64,000 nt of DNA from an uncultured Flavobacteriales bacterium (GTDB lineage Bacteria > Bacteroidota > Bacteroidia > Flavobacteriales_D > Parvicellaceae). The stretch covers positions 248,001-312,000 of the forward strand of contig CALSMU010000011.1 in NCBI GenBank assembly GCA_943787535.1, read 5' to 3'. Below, one piece after another: positions 33,402 to 45,300 of the stretch. The notes under the pieces are model-generated. The model searched no databases. It saw nothing but the letters and a program-made list of their open reading frames with translations, and had not been told where the DNA came from. How positions within the stretch are numbered: the first letter of the stretch is position 1; every line of letters begins with the position of its first letter. The translations under genes were made by a program, and so were the position numbers.

Positions 33402-34232
33402 ATGGGGTACATTGAAGTTTGCTATAGACTAGAACCACTTTTACCTGCAAGAGAAATTTTGTATGCAGAATTGGGAGACAAAGGCTTTGAAGCTTTCGAA
33501 GATACGCGGGATGGTGTTAAAGCCTACATAAAGAAAGAGCAATTCTCAAAATCTTTACTGAAAGATTTAAGCATAAATGAAATTGAAGGACAAAAGGTTG
33601 AGGTTGATATAAAAACAATAGCAAACCAAAACTGGAATGTTGTATGGGAAAGTAATTTTAATCCTATTGTGATTAATCCCAATTGCGTTATTCGAGCACC
33701 TTTTCACCCTGCACCAGATGTAGCGTATGATTTAATAATTTCCCCGCAAATGTCTTTTGGAACAGGACATCACGAAACCACTTTCTTAATGTCAAAAGAA
33801 TTGTTTTCACTTGATTTAAAAAGCATTGATCTACTAGATATGGGTAGTGGAACTGGGGTACTTGGAATTTTGGCAGAGAAATTGGGAGCAAAATATATTA
33901 AAGCCATAGATATTGAAGAAGGTGCTTTTCTCAACACCATAGATAATTGTAAACTTAATAACACCAAAAACATTATTGTTGAAAAAGGTGATTCTAAATT
34001 ATTGGACGACAGCTTATTTCAAGTTATTTTAGCTAACATTAACAAAAATATTCTTTTGCAAGATATGTCAGTCTATTCTAACTGTCTGAAACCAGGAGGG
34101 AAGCTCCTCCTGAGTGGTTTTTTTACCACAGATATAGATGAACTAAAAAACGCGGCAGCTAATAATGGATTGTTTTTTGTTAAAACAACTGAAAAGAACA
34201 ACTGGGCAATGCTAATGCTCGAAAAACTTTAA
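33402..34232 (+). CDS. prmA: Ribosomal protein L11 methyltransferase
   Basis: Class I SAM methyltransferase that trimethylates ribosomal protein L11. 276 residues with an N-terminal alpha/beta substrate domain, ISPQMSFGTGHHETT near residue 113-127 (the PrmA-specific loop), SAM motif I LLDMGSGTGVLGILAEKLG near 145 and motif IV LANINKNILLQD near 208. Located in tpiA-prmA order, common in Bacteroidota. A GC-rich hairpin followed by a run of seven T lies inside the coding region about 110 bp before the stop (see findings). Confidence 0.93.
   Translation: MGYIEVCYRLEPLLPAREILYAELGDKGFEAFEDTRDGVKAYIKKEQFSKSLLKDLSINEIEGQKVEVDIKTIANQNWNVVWESNFNPIVINPNCVIRAPFHPAPDVAYDLIISPQMSFGTGHHETTFLMSKELFSLDLKSIDLLDMGSGTGVLGILAEKLGAKYIKAIDIEEGAFLNTIDNCKLNNTKNIIVEKGDSKLLDDSLFQVILANINKNILLQDMSVYSNCLKPGGKLLLSGFFTTDIDELKNAAANNGLFFVKTTEKNNWAMLMLEKL
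34091..34124 (+). other. Terminator-like hairpin inside prmA
   Basis: Stem CAGGAGG/CCTCCTG (34093-34099 with 34106-34112), a 6-nt loop, outer ACC/GGT pairs around a small bulge and then TTTTTTT at 34118-34124. It has the shape of an intrinsic terminator within coding sequence, ahead of the long downstream gene. Confidence 0.4.
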
Positions 34233-34234
34233 GT

Positions 34235-37200
34235 ATGAAAAACCTACTTATAATACTCTTCTCTTTGTTTTTGAGCAACACTCTATCCTCGCAATATCAT
34301 AATTTCACATCTGATCCTGAGGAATATTTTAAGGATGCATCAGCCTATTTGGCTTATGTAAATAAATCTGATGCCAAAGAGTTTATGAAAGAGTTTGAAT
34401 TGGTTTGGTTTGGAACCGAATTGACTATAGGGCAGAGGGCGCAGGTGTATTCAACTTCAAATTTAATGTCTGAAAAGAAGTTAAAACCCTATCCTGATTT
34501 CAAGAACTATTTATCTGCAATAATGAATTTCGTTGGTTCGGGTAAAACCAATGACGATTTTAATGCTTGGCATGAAACAGTAATCGCTGTGTTGGATGGT
34601 AATAATAAAAAACGAACATCTAAATATTTAGAAACTTGTAATAATTTGTTTGATGGAAATGTAATATTTAAATCAAGTTCAACTACGTGGAAATCTAATA
34701 ATAACCGATTTAAATTTACTTACGATAAGGAGCCTATAATTGTATTTGAAGGAATGAATTTGAAATGCTATTCTAAAAACGATAGTGCAGTATTATATAA
34801 TACGCAAGGGCTCTATTATCCAATGACTTCAACATGGAAGGGTAGCAAAGGAAGATTAACTTGGGAACGAGCAGGTCTAGCTAAGGGAGAAGTTTATGCA
34901 GAGATTAAAGGATATGAAATTGGTATGAAAAGTGCTGGTTTTACTGCGGACTCTGCTTTGTTTACGAGTAAGTATTTTAAAGAGCCAATTCTTGGGAAAG
35001 TCTCGGAGTATGTTTTGTCAAATAGAGGTCCTAAGAAAGTGACTTATCCAAGCTTTGAGTCCTATGACAAGCGTTTATTGATTAAAAACATATTCGAAAA
35101 TGTGGATTACGAAGGCGGTTTTACAATTAGAGGTCAAAACCTACTTGGTGCCGGAACAAATGAAGAACTTGCAAAAGTAATATTTCATTACAAAGATAAA
35201 GAATTTATAGTATCGGAGTCCATTATATATACTATCAATGCAGATAATATTACAGCTAAAAGAGCTAAAATCAAACTTTTTATTGAAGAAGATTCCATAA
35301 CACACCCTGGTATATCATTTACATATAATAACAATTCTAAAAAATTAGGTCTTGTAAAGGGTAGTCAGGGCATTTCAATTTCACCTTATCACAATACTTA
35401 TCATAAATTGGATATGTATTTTGAGGCTTTGACGTGGAAAGTCGGTGATCCTGTGCTTGAGTTTGGAGCTTTATTTGGAAGTTCTGATACATCGGCAAAT
35501 TTTCAATCATTCAATTATTATGACAAAGAGATGTATGATCGATTGAGTGGTTTAGGTAATAATCCATTGGTGATGTTCAAGGCCTATGCAAAAAAAAAGC
35601 AATCCAATATATTGGAAGTAGCTGAATTGGCTACTTCTATGAGAAAAACCATATCTGGACTAGAACCAATGCTATATGAATTAACAATATTAGGTTTTAT
35701 TTCATATAATCAAGAAAAGCAACAGGTATATATTAAAGAAAAACTATATCAATACATTGATGCAAGAAAAAGGAAACGAGATTATGATGTGTTGGATATT
35801 AAATCATCTTCTCAAAAAAATGCATCTCTGAATTTGACAACGCATGATTTATTAATTCGCGGGGTAAGAAAAGCAACTTTAAGTGATGCTCAGTATGTGA
35901 AAATATTTCCAAAAGGTAGGGAATTGACGGTAAAAAAGAATAGAAACATTCAATTCGAAGGGATTATTAATGCGGGTAGAACAGAGTACTTTGGAAAAAA
36001 CTTTACATTTAATTACGATGATTTTAAATTGTACTTGATTGAATGTGATTCGATGAGAATTCGGGTAGAAAATTTGGAAGACCCTTATGCTCGACCTCAG
36101 AGATTGTTCTCAACTATAGAAGGGGTAAGGGGTGAAATCCAGATTGATGATGGTAATAATAAATCAGGAATCGATACTTCAAAACATGAATACCCGATTT
36201 TAAATTGCACAAAAAAAACGTATGTGTTTTATGATAAAGATAATATTCAAAAAGGCGCTTATAAACGCGATGTATTTAAATTTATTATAGAGCCTTTTGT
36301 GATGGATAGTTTGGATAACTTCACAAATCAGGGGTTGGCATTTGATGGAACATTTGTATCTTCTGGTATATTTCCTGAATTTGAAGAGAAATTAAGGCTA
36401 CAAGAAGATTATTCATTAGGTTTTATAAGAGAAACACCTAGCGAAGGATTTAAAATATATGGTGATAAAGCTACCTATGACAATGAAATCAGGTTGAGTA
36501 ATAAAGGGCTTCAGGGTACAGGAGAAATAAACTTTTTAACTTCTCACGCTGTATCAAATGAAATAACCTTTCTTCCTGAATCGGTTAAAGCTTTGGCTCA
36601 AGAGTATACTAACAACAGACAAGAAGCTGATGGTGATTTGCCTGAGATTCCATTAGTTAAAGGGGTTGATGTAAGTGTTGTTTATATACCAAAAGAGAAA
36701 GTTCTTTATGCTGAAAGTAAAGAAAGTCATTTAAATTTCTTTGACAATGCGGATGCGGAGTTGGAAGGTAAATTGGCACTGCGCCCCGAAGGAATGACAG
36801 GAGAAGGTACAATGTTTTTTGGAAAAGCAACAATGCTTTCTTACGGATATAAATACGGTTTGAATGTAATTGATGCAGATACTTCAGAATTTAAAGTTTT
36901 GACTAATGATTTATCATCAACAGCATTTAAGACAACAGATGTGAACTCACATGTAGATTTTGTGTCAAGGCTCGGTGAGTTTAAATCAAATAACGGATCT
37001 TCCGCGGTTGAGTTTCCAGAAAATCAATATATCTGTTACATGGATGTCTTTAAATGGAAAATGGAAACAGGCGATATAGATATGGAATCTAGTGATAACA
37101 ATTTAACTACAATTGACTCAGATTTAGAATTAACAGGGTCCAATTTTTTCTCCACGCATCCCGATCAGGATTCTCTCGAATTCAAATCTCCAAAGGCTAC

Positions 37201-38656
37201 TTTTGATATAAAGAAGAAAAAATTGATATGTGATAAAATTGTCTATATAAATATTGCTGATGCAAAAATACATCCAGATTCAGGGAGGGTTATTATCCGA
37301 AAGAAAGCTAAGATGGAAACGCTGAAAAATGCAAAAATAATAGCAAATAACATTACTAAATATCATGAAATATTTGATGGTACTGTTGAAATAAAAACAA
37401 AATATGATTATACCGCTTCTGGATATTATAATTATGTAGACGAAGTAGAAAATGAGCAGAAGATTTACTTTTCAAATATTCATCCAGATACAACGAATCA
37501 AACTTATGCAAAAGGAACGATTAATGATAAATCTGGGTTTAAGTTAAGTCCTCAATTTGAATACAATGGTGAAGTAGAGATGTTTGCTGCTTTTAAAGAA
37601 CTTACTTTTAAAGGGGAGACAAGAATTGCGCATGATTGTAAAGGTTTGGAAAGAAGTTGGATGAGTTTTGAAGCTGCTTTAGATCCAGCAAATATTTTTA
37701 TTCCGGTAGCAAAAGAATTGACTGACATCAAAGGAAACCCTATAGGAGCAGGTCTTGTCATGAATAATGATTCTATAGCATTGTATTCAACTTTCCTGTC
37801 GAAAAAAGCGAAAAAGACGCATATCGATGTGATGACAGCTGATGGATTTTTACACTACGATAAAAACACGAAAGAATACCAGATATCCAATATGGAGAAA
37901 TTGAAAGAAAAGTCTTTACCGGGTAAATATGTTAGTTTAAATGTTGAAAGCTGCAAGCTTCAAGGAGATGGTGAGTTTAACTTTGGAGTAAATCTGGATC
38001 AGTTGGAACTGCTTTCGATAGGTGAAATAGATTATAGCCCTATTAAAGCTGAATTAGTAATTAAATCGAGTGTTTCGGTAAAATTTCCATTTAATGACCT
38101 TGCATTGGAAAAAATGGCAAAACATATTTCGGAGTATCCAGGGTTATCCGCATTAGATTTAGATAACTCTACTTACGAGAAATCGTTGAGAGAGCAAGTA
38201 GATCTGGAAGTAGCAGATAAAGTTGTGTCTGATTTAACCATTCATGGAAAAGTAAAGAAATTTCCGGAGGCATTAGAAACTCAAATCAATCTAGCAGATA
38301 TACGATTTAAATGGGAGGCAAATAGAAAAGCTTATGTGAGCTACGGTGATATTGGTATAGCTAACCTTAATAAAAAACAAGTATACAAATATGTTAGAGG
38401 GAAGGTTGTGATTTATAAAGGAAAGACAGGAGATAAGATCAGTATATTTCTCCAAATGGATGAAAATAATTTTTATTATTTTAGCTATACACGAGGTCTC
38501 ATGAGCACTTATTCTACGAATGAAGATTTTAATACAGTTATTTTGGAAACAAAAAAGGAGAAAACTAAGTTTAAAGGACCTAAAGGATTAGAAGATTATA
38601 CATTTCAATTGTCTACGAAAACAAAAGCAGTCGGATTTAGACGTAGCTTTGATTAA
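34235..38656 (+). CDS. Very large secreted protein of unknown function (1473 aa)
   Basis: Exported protein; residues 1-20 are a signal peptide ending TLSSQ. I do not recognise a family. The N-terminal 170 residues are helical; the rest is mainly beta, with repeated motifs of the type F-E-G-x-x-x-x-G, NNLTTIDSDLELTG, and KNAKIIANNITKY that resemble the stacked strands of OstA/LptA-like or other right-handed jellyroll/solenoid proteins. No TonB box, Cys pairs, T9SS-like C-terminal signal or terminal Phe barrel end is obvious; the C-terminus is GFRRSFD. It starts 2 bp after prmA, ends 15 bp before plsY. An outer-membrane-related role is only a guess from its export, size and beta content. Confidence 0.85.
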   Translation: MKNLLIILFSLFLSNTLSSQYHNFTSDPEEYFKDASAYLAYVNKSDAKEFMKEFELVWFGTELTIGQRAQVYSTSNLMSEKKLKPYPDFKNYLSAIMNFVGSGKTNDDFNAWHETVIAVLDGNNKKRTSKYLETCNNLFDGNVIFKSSSTTWKSNNNRFKFTYDKEPIIVFEGMNLKCYSKNDSAVLYNTQGLYYPMTSTWKGSKGRLTWERAGLAKGEVYAEIKGYEIGMKSAGFTADSALFTSKYFKEPILGKVSEYVLSNRGPKKVTYPSFESYDKRLLIKNIFENVDYEGGFTIRGQNLLGAGTNEELAKVIFHYKDKEFIVSESIIYTINADNITAKRAKIKLFIEEDSITHPGISFTYNNNSKKLGLVKGSQGISISPYHNTYHKLDMYFEALTWKVGDPVLEFGALFGSSDTSANFQSFNYYDKEMYDRLSGLGNNPLVMFKAYAKKKQSNILEVAELATSMRKTISGLEPMLYELTILGFISYNQEKQQVYIKEKLYQYIDARKRKRDYDVLDIKSSSQKNASLNLTTHDLLIRGVRKATLSDAQYVKIFPKGRELTVKKNRNIQFEGIINAGRTEYFGKNFTFNYDDFKLYLIECDSMRIRVENLEDPYARPQRLFSTIEGVRGEIQIDDGNNKSGIDTSKHEYPILNCTKKTYVFYDKDNIQKGAYKRDVFKFIIEPFVMDSLDNFTNQGLAFDGTFVSSGIFPEFEEKLRLQEDYSLGFIRETPSEGFKIYGDKATYDNEIRLSNKGLQGTGEINFLTSHAVSNEITFLPESVKALAQEYTNNRQEADGDLPEIPLVKGVDVSVVYIPKEKVLYAESKESHLNFFDNADAELEGKLALRPEGMTGEGTMFFGKATMLSYGYKYGLNVIDADTSEFKVLTNDLSSTAFKTTDVNSHVDFVSRLGEFKSNNGSSAVEFPENQYICYMDVFKWKMETGDIDMESSDNNLTTIDSDLELTGSNFFSTHPDQDSLEFKSPKATFDIKKKKLICDKIVYINIADAKIHPDSGRVIIRKKAKMETLKNAKIIANNITKYHEIFDGTVEIKTKYDYTASGYYNYVDEVENEQKIYFSNIHPDTTNQTYAKGTINDKSGFKLSPQFEYNGEVEMFAAFKELTFKGETRIAHDCKGLERSWMSFEAALDPANIFIPVAKELTDIKGNPIGAGLVMNNDSIALYSTFLSKKAKKTHIDVMTADGFLHYDKNTKEYQISNMEKLKEKSLPGKYVSLNVESCKLQGDGEFNFGVNLDQLELLSIGEIDYSPIKAELVIKSSVSVKFPFNDLALEKMAKHISEYPGLSALDLDNSTYEKSLREQVDLEVADKVVSDLTIHGKVKKFPEALETQINLADIRFKWEANRKAYVSYGDIGIANLNKKQVYKYVRGKVVIYKGKTGDKISIFLQMDENNFYYFSYTRGLMSTYSTNEDFNTVILETKKEKTKFKGPKGLEDYTFQLSTKTKAVGFRRSFD

Positions 38657-38671
38657 TATACTTGCAATATA

Positions 38672-39316
38672 ATGGAAGAAATTATTTCATATAATAACGT
38701 GTTGGCAATTGTTTTAGCTTACTTAATTGGCTCTGTACCATCAGCGGTCTGGGTGAGTAAGTGGTTCTTTGGTGTCGATGTGAGAGATCATGGAAGTAAA
38801 AATGCGGGCGCAACGAATACGTTTAGAGTAATTGGCAAAAGGGCAGGTTTTCCAGTATTATTTTTCGATATTTTAAAAGGTTGGGGAGCTGTTAAAGGGT
38901 TCTCGTATCTTTTTACGACTTATGAATTAGGTTCAAATCAATTTGTGAACTTACAGTTAGCAATTGGTATGGCAGCAGTTTTTGGGCATGTTTTCCCAAT
39001 TTACGCAAGGTTTAAGGGGGGGAAAGGAGTTGCTACTCTTTTAGGGATTGTGTTAGCAATTAATTTTCCAGCGGCAGCAGTAAGTTTTATTATTTTTTTA
39101 TTTACCTATTTAATTAGTCAGTATGTTTCTTTAGGGGCCATTATGGCAGCTTTTTTCTTTCCTTTCATTACTATCTTTGTTTTTAAAGCGCAAACTCCTT
39201 CTCTAATCTATTTTTCAATTATTATATCCATTATGGTTATATTAACGCACAGGAAAAATATAGAACGATTATTAAAGAGAGAAGAGAATAAAATGCCTAT
39301 TAAAGGTAAAAACTAG
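38672..39316 (+). CDS. plsY: Glycerol-3-phosphate acyltransferase PlsY
   Basis: Membrane enzyme transferring the acyl group of acyl-phosphate to glycerol 3-phosphate, first step of phospholipid synthesis. 214 residues with about five membrane segments and the three PlsY motifs: YLIGSVPSAVWVSKWFFG with DHGSKNAGATNTFRV (about 16-52), GHVFPIYARFKGGKGVAT (about 103-120), and a later loop with the conserved Asn/Glu-poor segment. Basic C-terminal tail. Between the 1473-aa gene and the giant envelope gene. Confidence 0.94.
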   Translation: MEEIISYNNVLAIVLAYLIGSVPSAVWVSKWFFGVDVRDHGSKNAGATNTFRVIGKRAGFPVLFFDILKGWGAVKGFSYLFTTYELGSNQFVNLQLAIGMAAVFGHVFPIYARFKGGKGVATLLGIVLAINFPAAAVSFIIFLFTYLISQYVSLGAIMAAFFFPFITIFVFKAQTPSLIYFSIIISIMVILTHRKNIERLLKREENKMPIKGKN

Positions 39317-39359
39317 TGATGAACGTATTGGTGCAATAAGGGTACTTAATAAGTGCAAT

Positions 39360-42300
39360 TTGAGAGTAAGTATTACATATTGGTCTATAATAACGCTTTT
39401 CGTTTTACTAGCATCTGTTGGGTTTTCTCAGCAAGGATTTGAAAATGATAAAGAACGATTAGCTTATGCAAATGAGCAATTTGATGAAGGAAATTATGTG
39501 GATGCGAAACCCCATATGTCGCACTTCCTTGGAAAAAATCCCAAAAGTGCGGAATTCAATCTAAAATTTGGAGTTTGTCTTCTTTTTACTAATGAAGATA
39601 AAGCTGAAAGTGTAAAGTATTTAAGATATTCAGCGAAACAGGGAGGTAAGGGGTCTCGCGCTACTTTCTTTTTAGGTAAAGCTTATCATCTAACCTATCG
39701 ATTTAACGAAGCTTTGATAGAGTATGAAAGGTTTAAGGAACACGGTGAAGATCGTGATAAAAATGATCTGCAAGTCGACCTGCATATAAGTATGGCTAAT
39801 AATGGTAAAAAGCTTCTTAAAAATTTAACGGAACTAGTTGTTGATGAAAAAAAAGTGTCAAGCTACTCAAGGTTTCAATATTCTTATGATTTAAGCCAGA
39901 TAGGGGGGAAAATATTAGTTACAGATGAATTTCAATCTAAATTGGATAAAAAGAAAGATTATCGATCACTTGTTTACTTTCCTTCAAAAAATCAAAATGT
40001 AATTTTTTATTCAAGTTATGGTAAAGGAGGCGAAAGTGGATTAGACCTTTATAAGGTTCGAAGATTGCCAAATGGAGAATGGGCAGAAGCGCAGATATTG
40101 CCGCCGCATATAAATACCGCTTATGATGATTCATATGGTTTTTTGCATTCAGATGGGGTTACTTTTTATTTCTGCTCCAAAGGGCATTCTAGTATGGGTG
40201 GTTATGATGTCTTTAAAAGTAGTTACGATATGGAATCAAATACATTTGGTCCTCCGGTCAACTTGGATTACAAGATTAATACGCCAGATGATGACATAAT
40301 GTATGTTGCGGATTCACTTAATGAAAATGCATATTTTGCCTCTGCAAGGGCTGCTAAAGGAGGCTATTTAGATGTTTATAAGGTGAGAGTACAAACTTTT
40401 CCGATGTTAAATGTAATTCTTGCTGGCGAGTTCATTAATCAAATAAATGCAGCCGATAACAAAGCTTCCATTAAAATAGAGAATTCTGTTACAGGGTTTA
40501 TGGAAGGAGAGTTTTTCCCAAATTCAGAAGGTAAATATGTTATTGTATTGCCAAATCCGGGAAAGTACAAGTTAATTGTTGAGACACCTGAAAGTGAAAA
40601 GATTCATTCAGGTATGGTCGATGTACCTGCTCAAAAAATATTAAGACCTTTGAAACAAGAAATTTTGCTAGTAAGTAGAAATGGTTCGGAGCAACTAGTT
40701 ATTCGAAATTTATTTGATGAAAATGTGGAAGATGCTCCGGGTATTCTTGCTCAAGTTATTAATGGTCTGGCTGATCCAGATATAAATTCAGATGAATTTC
40801 CAGATTCACTATTTGTCAATCAAAACGATGTGTTAAGTGATGTGATAGATGTGCATGTAACCACAGATGATTTGATGGGTCTGATTTCTGAAATGGTTGA
40901 AGAAGACAAAAAAGAAATTGCTGAAATTGAAAACAAAATGAATGCAGCTTATGCTATTGCTAAAAGGAATAATGCTGCTGCAAAATTATCTGTTGAGGAT
41001 GCAGAACGTTTATTAGGGAAGGGTAGTTCAATTTCTGATGCTAGTGAAAAAGAAAAAGTAATTAAAGAAATAGAAAAGTTATTGGAACTGTCAAAGGAAC
41101 AAAATGAAAAGGCGATGGCAACTTTAAGATTGGCGAATAACCTTAAAGTAGAGTTAGATATGTTAAATGAAGAATTAGATGAAGAAGCTGCCATTGCTTC
41201 GGAAATAGAGGCTGCCTTAAATGAGGAGTCGCATGAAGTTGCTGTCGAGGAGTTGAGTAAGGTTCAACAGCATATTACCGATATTGTTACAAGAAATCAT
41301 GATGAAGTTCATGAGAGAAATGCTTATGAGCATATGTTAGAATTAGCGAGAGCAAAGCAAGCTGAAGCAGATAGTAAACTGGAAGCTGCTCGAAGTTATA
41401 GTGAAGAAGCAGACCTTATCAAGAATAAGATTCAAAATCTTATTGATCAAAAGTCCAAAACAAAAAAACAAAAAGATAAAGATGCGGTTCAAGCTCAAAT
41501 AGAAGCTTTAGATGAAGAATTAAAAATGGCGTCTCAATTTTCTGCTGAAGCATTTGCTGAAAATGGAGAATTTCAGAAGGAAGCAACTGCATTAAGCTAT
41601 CAAGCAGAATTAATGAATAGTCTATCTAATGATATAACAGATACTGAGTTCACTTTTACGGAACAAGAAAGAGATGAAATTCAAAAATTTATTAATTCGG
41701 TAGGAGGTGACATCAATACTAATGAAAATTCTCTTGCACATTTTTCTGAATCAACAGAAACTGCTCTGGAGATTAATGATTTAGAAACTGTAGAAACGAA
41801 TGAAGTTATATCAAAATCTACTGCTTACCAAGATTATGAGAATGAGATTTCAGACGCATCTGGCATTGATGATGTTCTTGAGAAGGCGCAAAAGGAAAAT
41901 GAAATTAACCAAAACTGGGTAGCTATTTTAGATGAAGATATTCAAATAGCCAAGAGCGCTGTTCTTGCCGAAAATGATGTTGAAAAAAAGAAAAAACTAG
42001 AAGATACAGTTGCAGCTTTATTGCATTTAAAGGATGAAAAAGAATATTTGATTGAACAGAACAATAAGATTATTGATAACGAGAATATTACAGAGAATGT
42101 GTTAGATGATTATTCTGAATATGAAGAGGAACTTTCTGAGACAAATAACTTTTCGGACCCAATTGAAAAGGCTCAAAAAGAAAACGTAATTAATAATGAA
42201 ATGATTGTTTCTATTGACGAAAATATTCAAGATGTAAAGGATCAGTTAGTTTTAGAAGACGATCCCAATAAGAGAGCACAACTAGAGAGTGATATTGAGA

Positions 42301-45300
42301 AGTTAACGGATTATCGAACTCAAGCTATTGATAAAATAGCAGATAATACTTTAATAATCGAGGAAGGTCCTATTGAAACTGAAACTGAAACAACAGATGT
42401 AAATCCAATTCTAGTCAAATACGATGATTACCAGGACAAAATAGATGAATCTGCTAATATTTCTGATCCAGTTGAAAGAGCTGAAAATGAAAACGAAATT
42501 AATAATTTATGGTTGGCTGATTTGAAAGCAGATGCTCAAGATATTAAAAATAGGATGGATAGTGAAGAAGATCCCGCAAAGGAACTTGAGTTACTGATGG
42601 GCATGAATACTATTTTTAAAGAGATGAGTGAAGTCGAAGCAGATATAAAAAAGAACGATGATATTATAAGTACTACTGATGTTGGGATAAACGAAACGAA
42701 TTTAGAGATTGCAGATGATTACAAAACCCTTTTAAATGAGTTGGATAATGAGGTTGTTGAGGAAAATGATTTTGAAAAGGCTTATTCAACGGATATATCA
42801 TTTAAGAATAATGAAGCGCAAGAGAAAGTAAATAATATTGAGGAGAAGATAGATGAAATAACAATTAAAGAACAGGAAATTATTTCACTAGAAAATGGTA
42901 ATTTTTATTATTTATCGGATAAGAAAAAAACAAAAATACAATCCAAAATTGAGGAGAAAAAGAAAGAAATATACAGCTTAGAAGAAGATGTTGCAGCGGA
43001 GCTCGCTATTGCCAATAATATAGAAAAAAATGATAACGATATTAAAATTAATCAATTAACTATTGCTGCCGAAGCAAATACAGATTCTGTTGAGTTGGAT
43101 AAAAAGTTTTTAGAAGCTTCTTACTTTGAGGAAAAAGCAAACGAAAACTTCAAAAAAGCAGATGAATTAAGAATACTTGCAGATAATTCTTCTGATCTTG
43201 AAGAGAAATCGGACTTATTGAAACAAGCAAATTCAAATGAATTAGCAGGTAGGGAAAATCAAGAAAAATCGATTACAGCTCTAGAAGAACTGATCAACGA
43301 AGATTATGTAGCTGACTACATTATTACGGAGCCAGTAGATTTAGTTGAGCTAGAGATAGTGGATGTGGTTGAGCCAGAGCCAGTAGATTTAGTTGAGCCA
43401 GAGATAGTGGATTTGGTTGAGCCAGAGCCAGTAGATTTAGTTGAGCCAGAGATAGTGGATTTAGTTGAGCCAGAGCCAGTAGATTTAGTTGAGCCAGAGA
43501 TAGTGGATGTGGTTGAGCCAGAGCCAGTAGATTTAGTTGAGCCAGAGATAGTGGATGTGGTTGAGCCAGAGCCAGTAGATTTAGTTGAGCCAGAGATAGT
43601 GGATGTGGTTGAGCCAGAGCCAGTAGATTTAGTTGAGCCAGAGATAGTGGATATGGTTGAGCCAGAGCCAGTAGATTTATTTGAGCCAGAGGTAGTGGAT
43701 TTGGTTGAGCCAGAGCCAGTAGATTTAGTTGAGCCAGAGAAAGCAGACGTATGGGAAGTGATCGAGTTGCCGCATGAGGAAGTTGCGGGTATAGCATTTA
43801 ATCCAAATGAAACAGATATTGAGATTTTTGAAGTTTCTTTAGTGCCAGATGAAAAAGGTATCGAAGGTTTAAAATATACAAATAGCACTTCTGCTGAAAT
43901 GATTGCTGAAAATCAAGTTGAAATTGATGGATTAGCAATAATTAACAAAGAAATTAAAACGCAAGAAGTAAAATTAGAGGGAGCATCAGAAAAAGATAAG
44001 AAGAAAATTAATCAACAAATTGAGAAACTAAAAGAAGAAAAGGGTATAAAGGAGATGCGCCTAGCTGAAGTAGTTGAAATAGCAAATAAGAACGAAGCGG
44101 ATTTAGCTTTGTCAGGGTTGGATGAGTCAAAGTATACTGCAGAAATTCTAACCGAGGAGACATTCTCGAAGCGACAAGCTGAGGAGTTTGAAAGCGCTGG
44201 TAATAAATTGCTGGCAGATGCAGAAGTGCTGCGGTCGCAAAATGCGAATGAGAAGGATGAAAGTATAAAAGCAAATAATTTGAATGAAGCCGCTAAACTG
44301 GAAGCTACGGCCATAAATTATTACAAAAAAGCGAAAAAACTTTATGCTGAAGCTGTTGTTGAATTTTATGAAGCAGAACATGAAAATATAACATCTGTTG
44401 AACAAGAAGAAGGAGATAGGCTGTCGACTCAAATATTATTAAAAGCTGATGAAGCTGATGCCAAAGCAATTGAATACGCTAATAAATCATCTGAATTAAG
44501 GGAAAATGCTTTAACGCTGAAAAAAGAAGAAAAGATTGAAGCAATCAACCAAGCGGATAAATATGCTAATCTTTCTATCATAAGAGAAGAAGAAGCAAAT
44601 AACCTTAGAACTCAAGGGAATAAGACAAAACTGCGCGAAGATGCAATTATTGAAGAAGAAAATTTATTGACTAATCTAAGTGCAGATGAGGTAGATCCCA
44701 TTCGAAAGTCTGATGGGTATGTTGCTTTTTATGCTAAGCAACAAAATGTAGTTGACATAGAAAATGAGTTAAAACAAGAAAAGTCAACTGCTAATTCTTA
44801 TGGAAATCTCGCTTTACAACAAGAGAATAAAGCGAATGATTTTGAATCAAAAGCAAAATCAACCAACGATGAATTTGAGAAAGCTGAATTTTTGGCAAAG
44901 GCAGATGAATTAAGAACTAATGCAAGTGTTAATCGACAAAAGAAACAGGCTGCCGAAGCAACAGTGGAGGATTTATATAATTCCTTGACCTATGCTGAGG
45001 AGGAAAGAAATCTTACAATAGCAAACCTAGATGAAGCAACAGCTAATGATTATAAGGCGTTGGGATTATCTAATTATGATAAGAATCCTATTACTGAAAT
45101 AGAGGTTAATGATGTTATGGCTTCTACCTTTGTTCCTCCTGCGGAACTTCTGGATAATATTTTTGCAGTCAACACGGAAATGACTTATTCAGAAGAAAAT
45201 CCAATTCCCGTAAATCCAAAAAATCCAGCTGGATTAATATATAAAGTGCAGGTAGGTGCTTTTAGAAAACCCATTCCACAAGACTTATTCAAAGGGTTTG

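Noticed and set aside
43329-43740. Possible CRISPR array
   Set aside because: Units are contiguous with no unique spacers and are translated in frame.
43316-43888. Long minus-strand frames of Ser/Thr/Gly repeats opposite the giant gene
   Set aside because: They are antisense artefacts of the 48-bp coding repeat; the plus strand is one continuous frame with signal peptide and recognisable domains.
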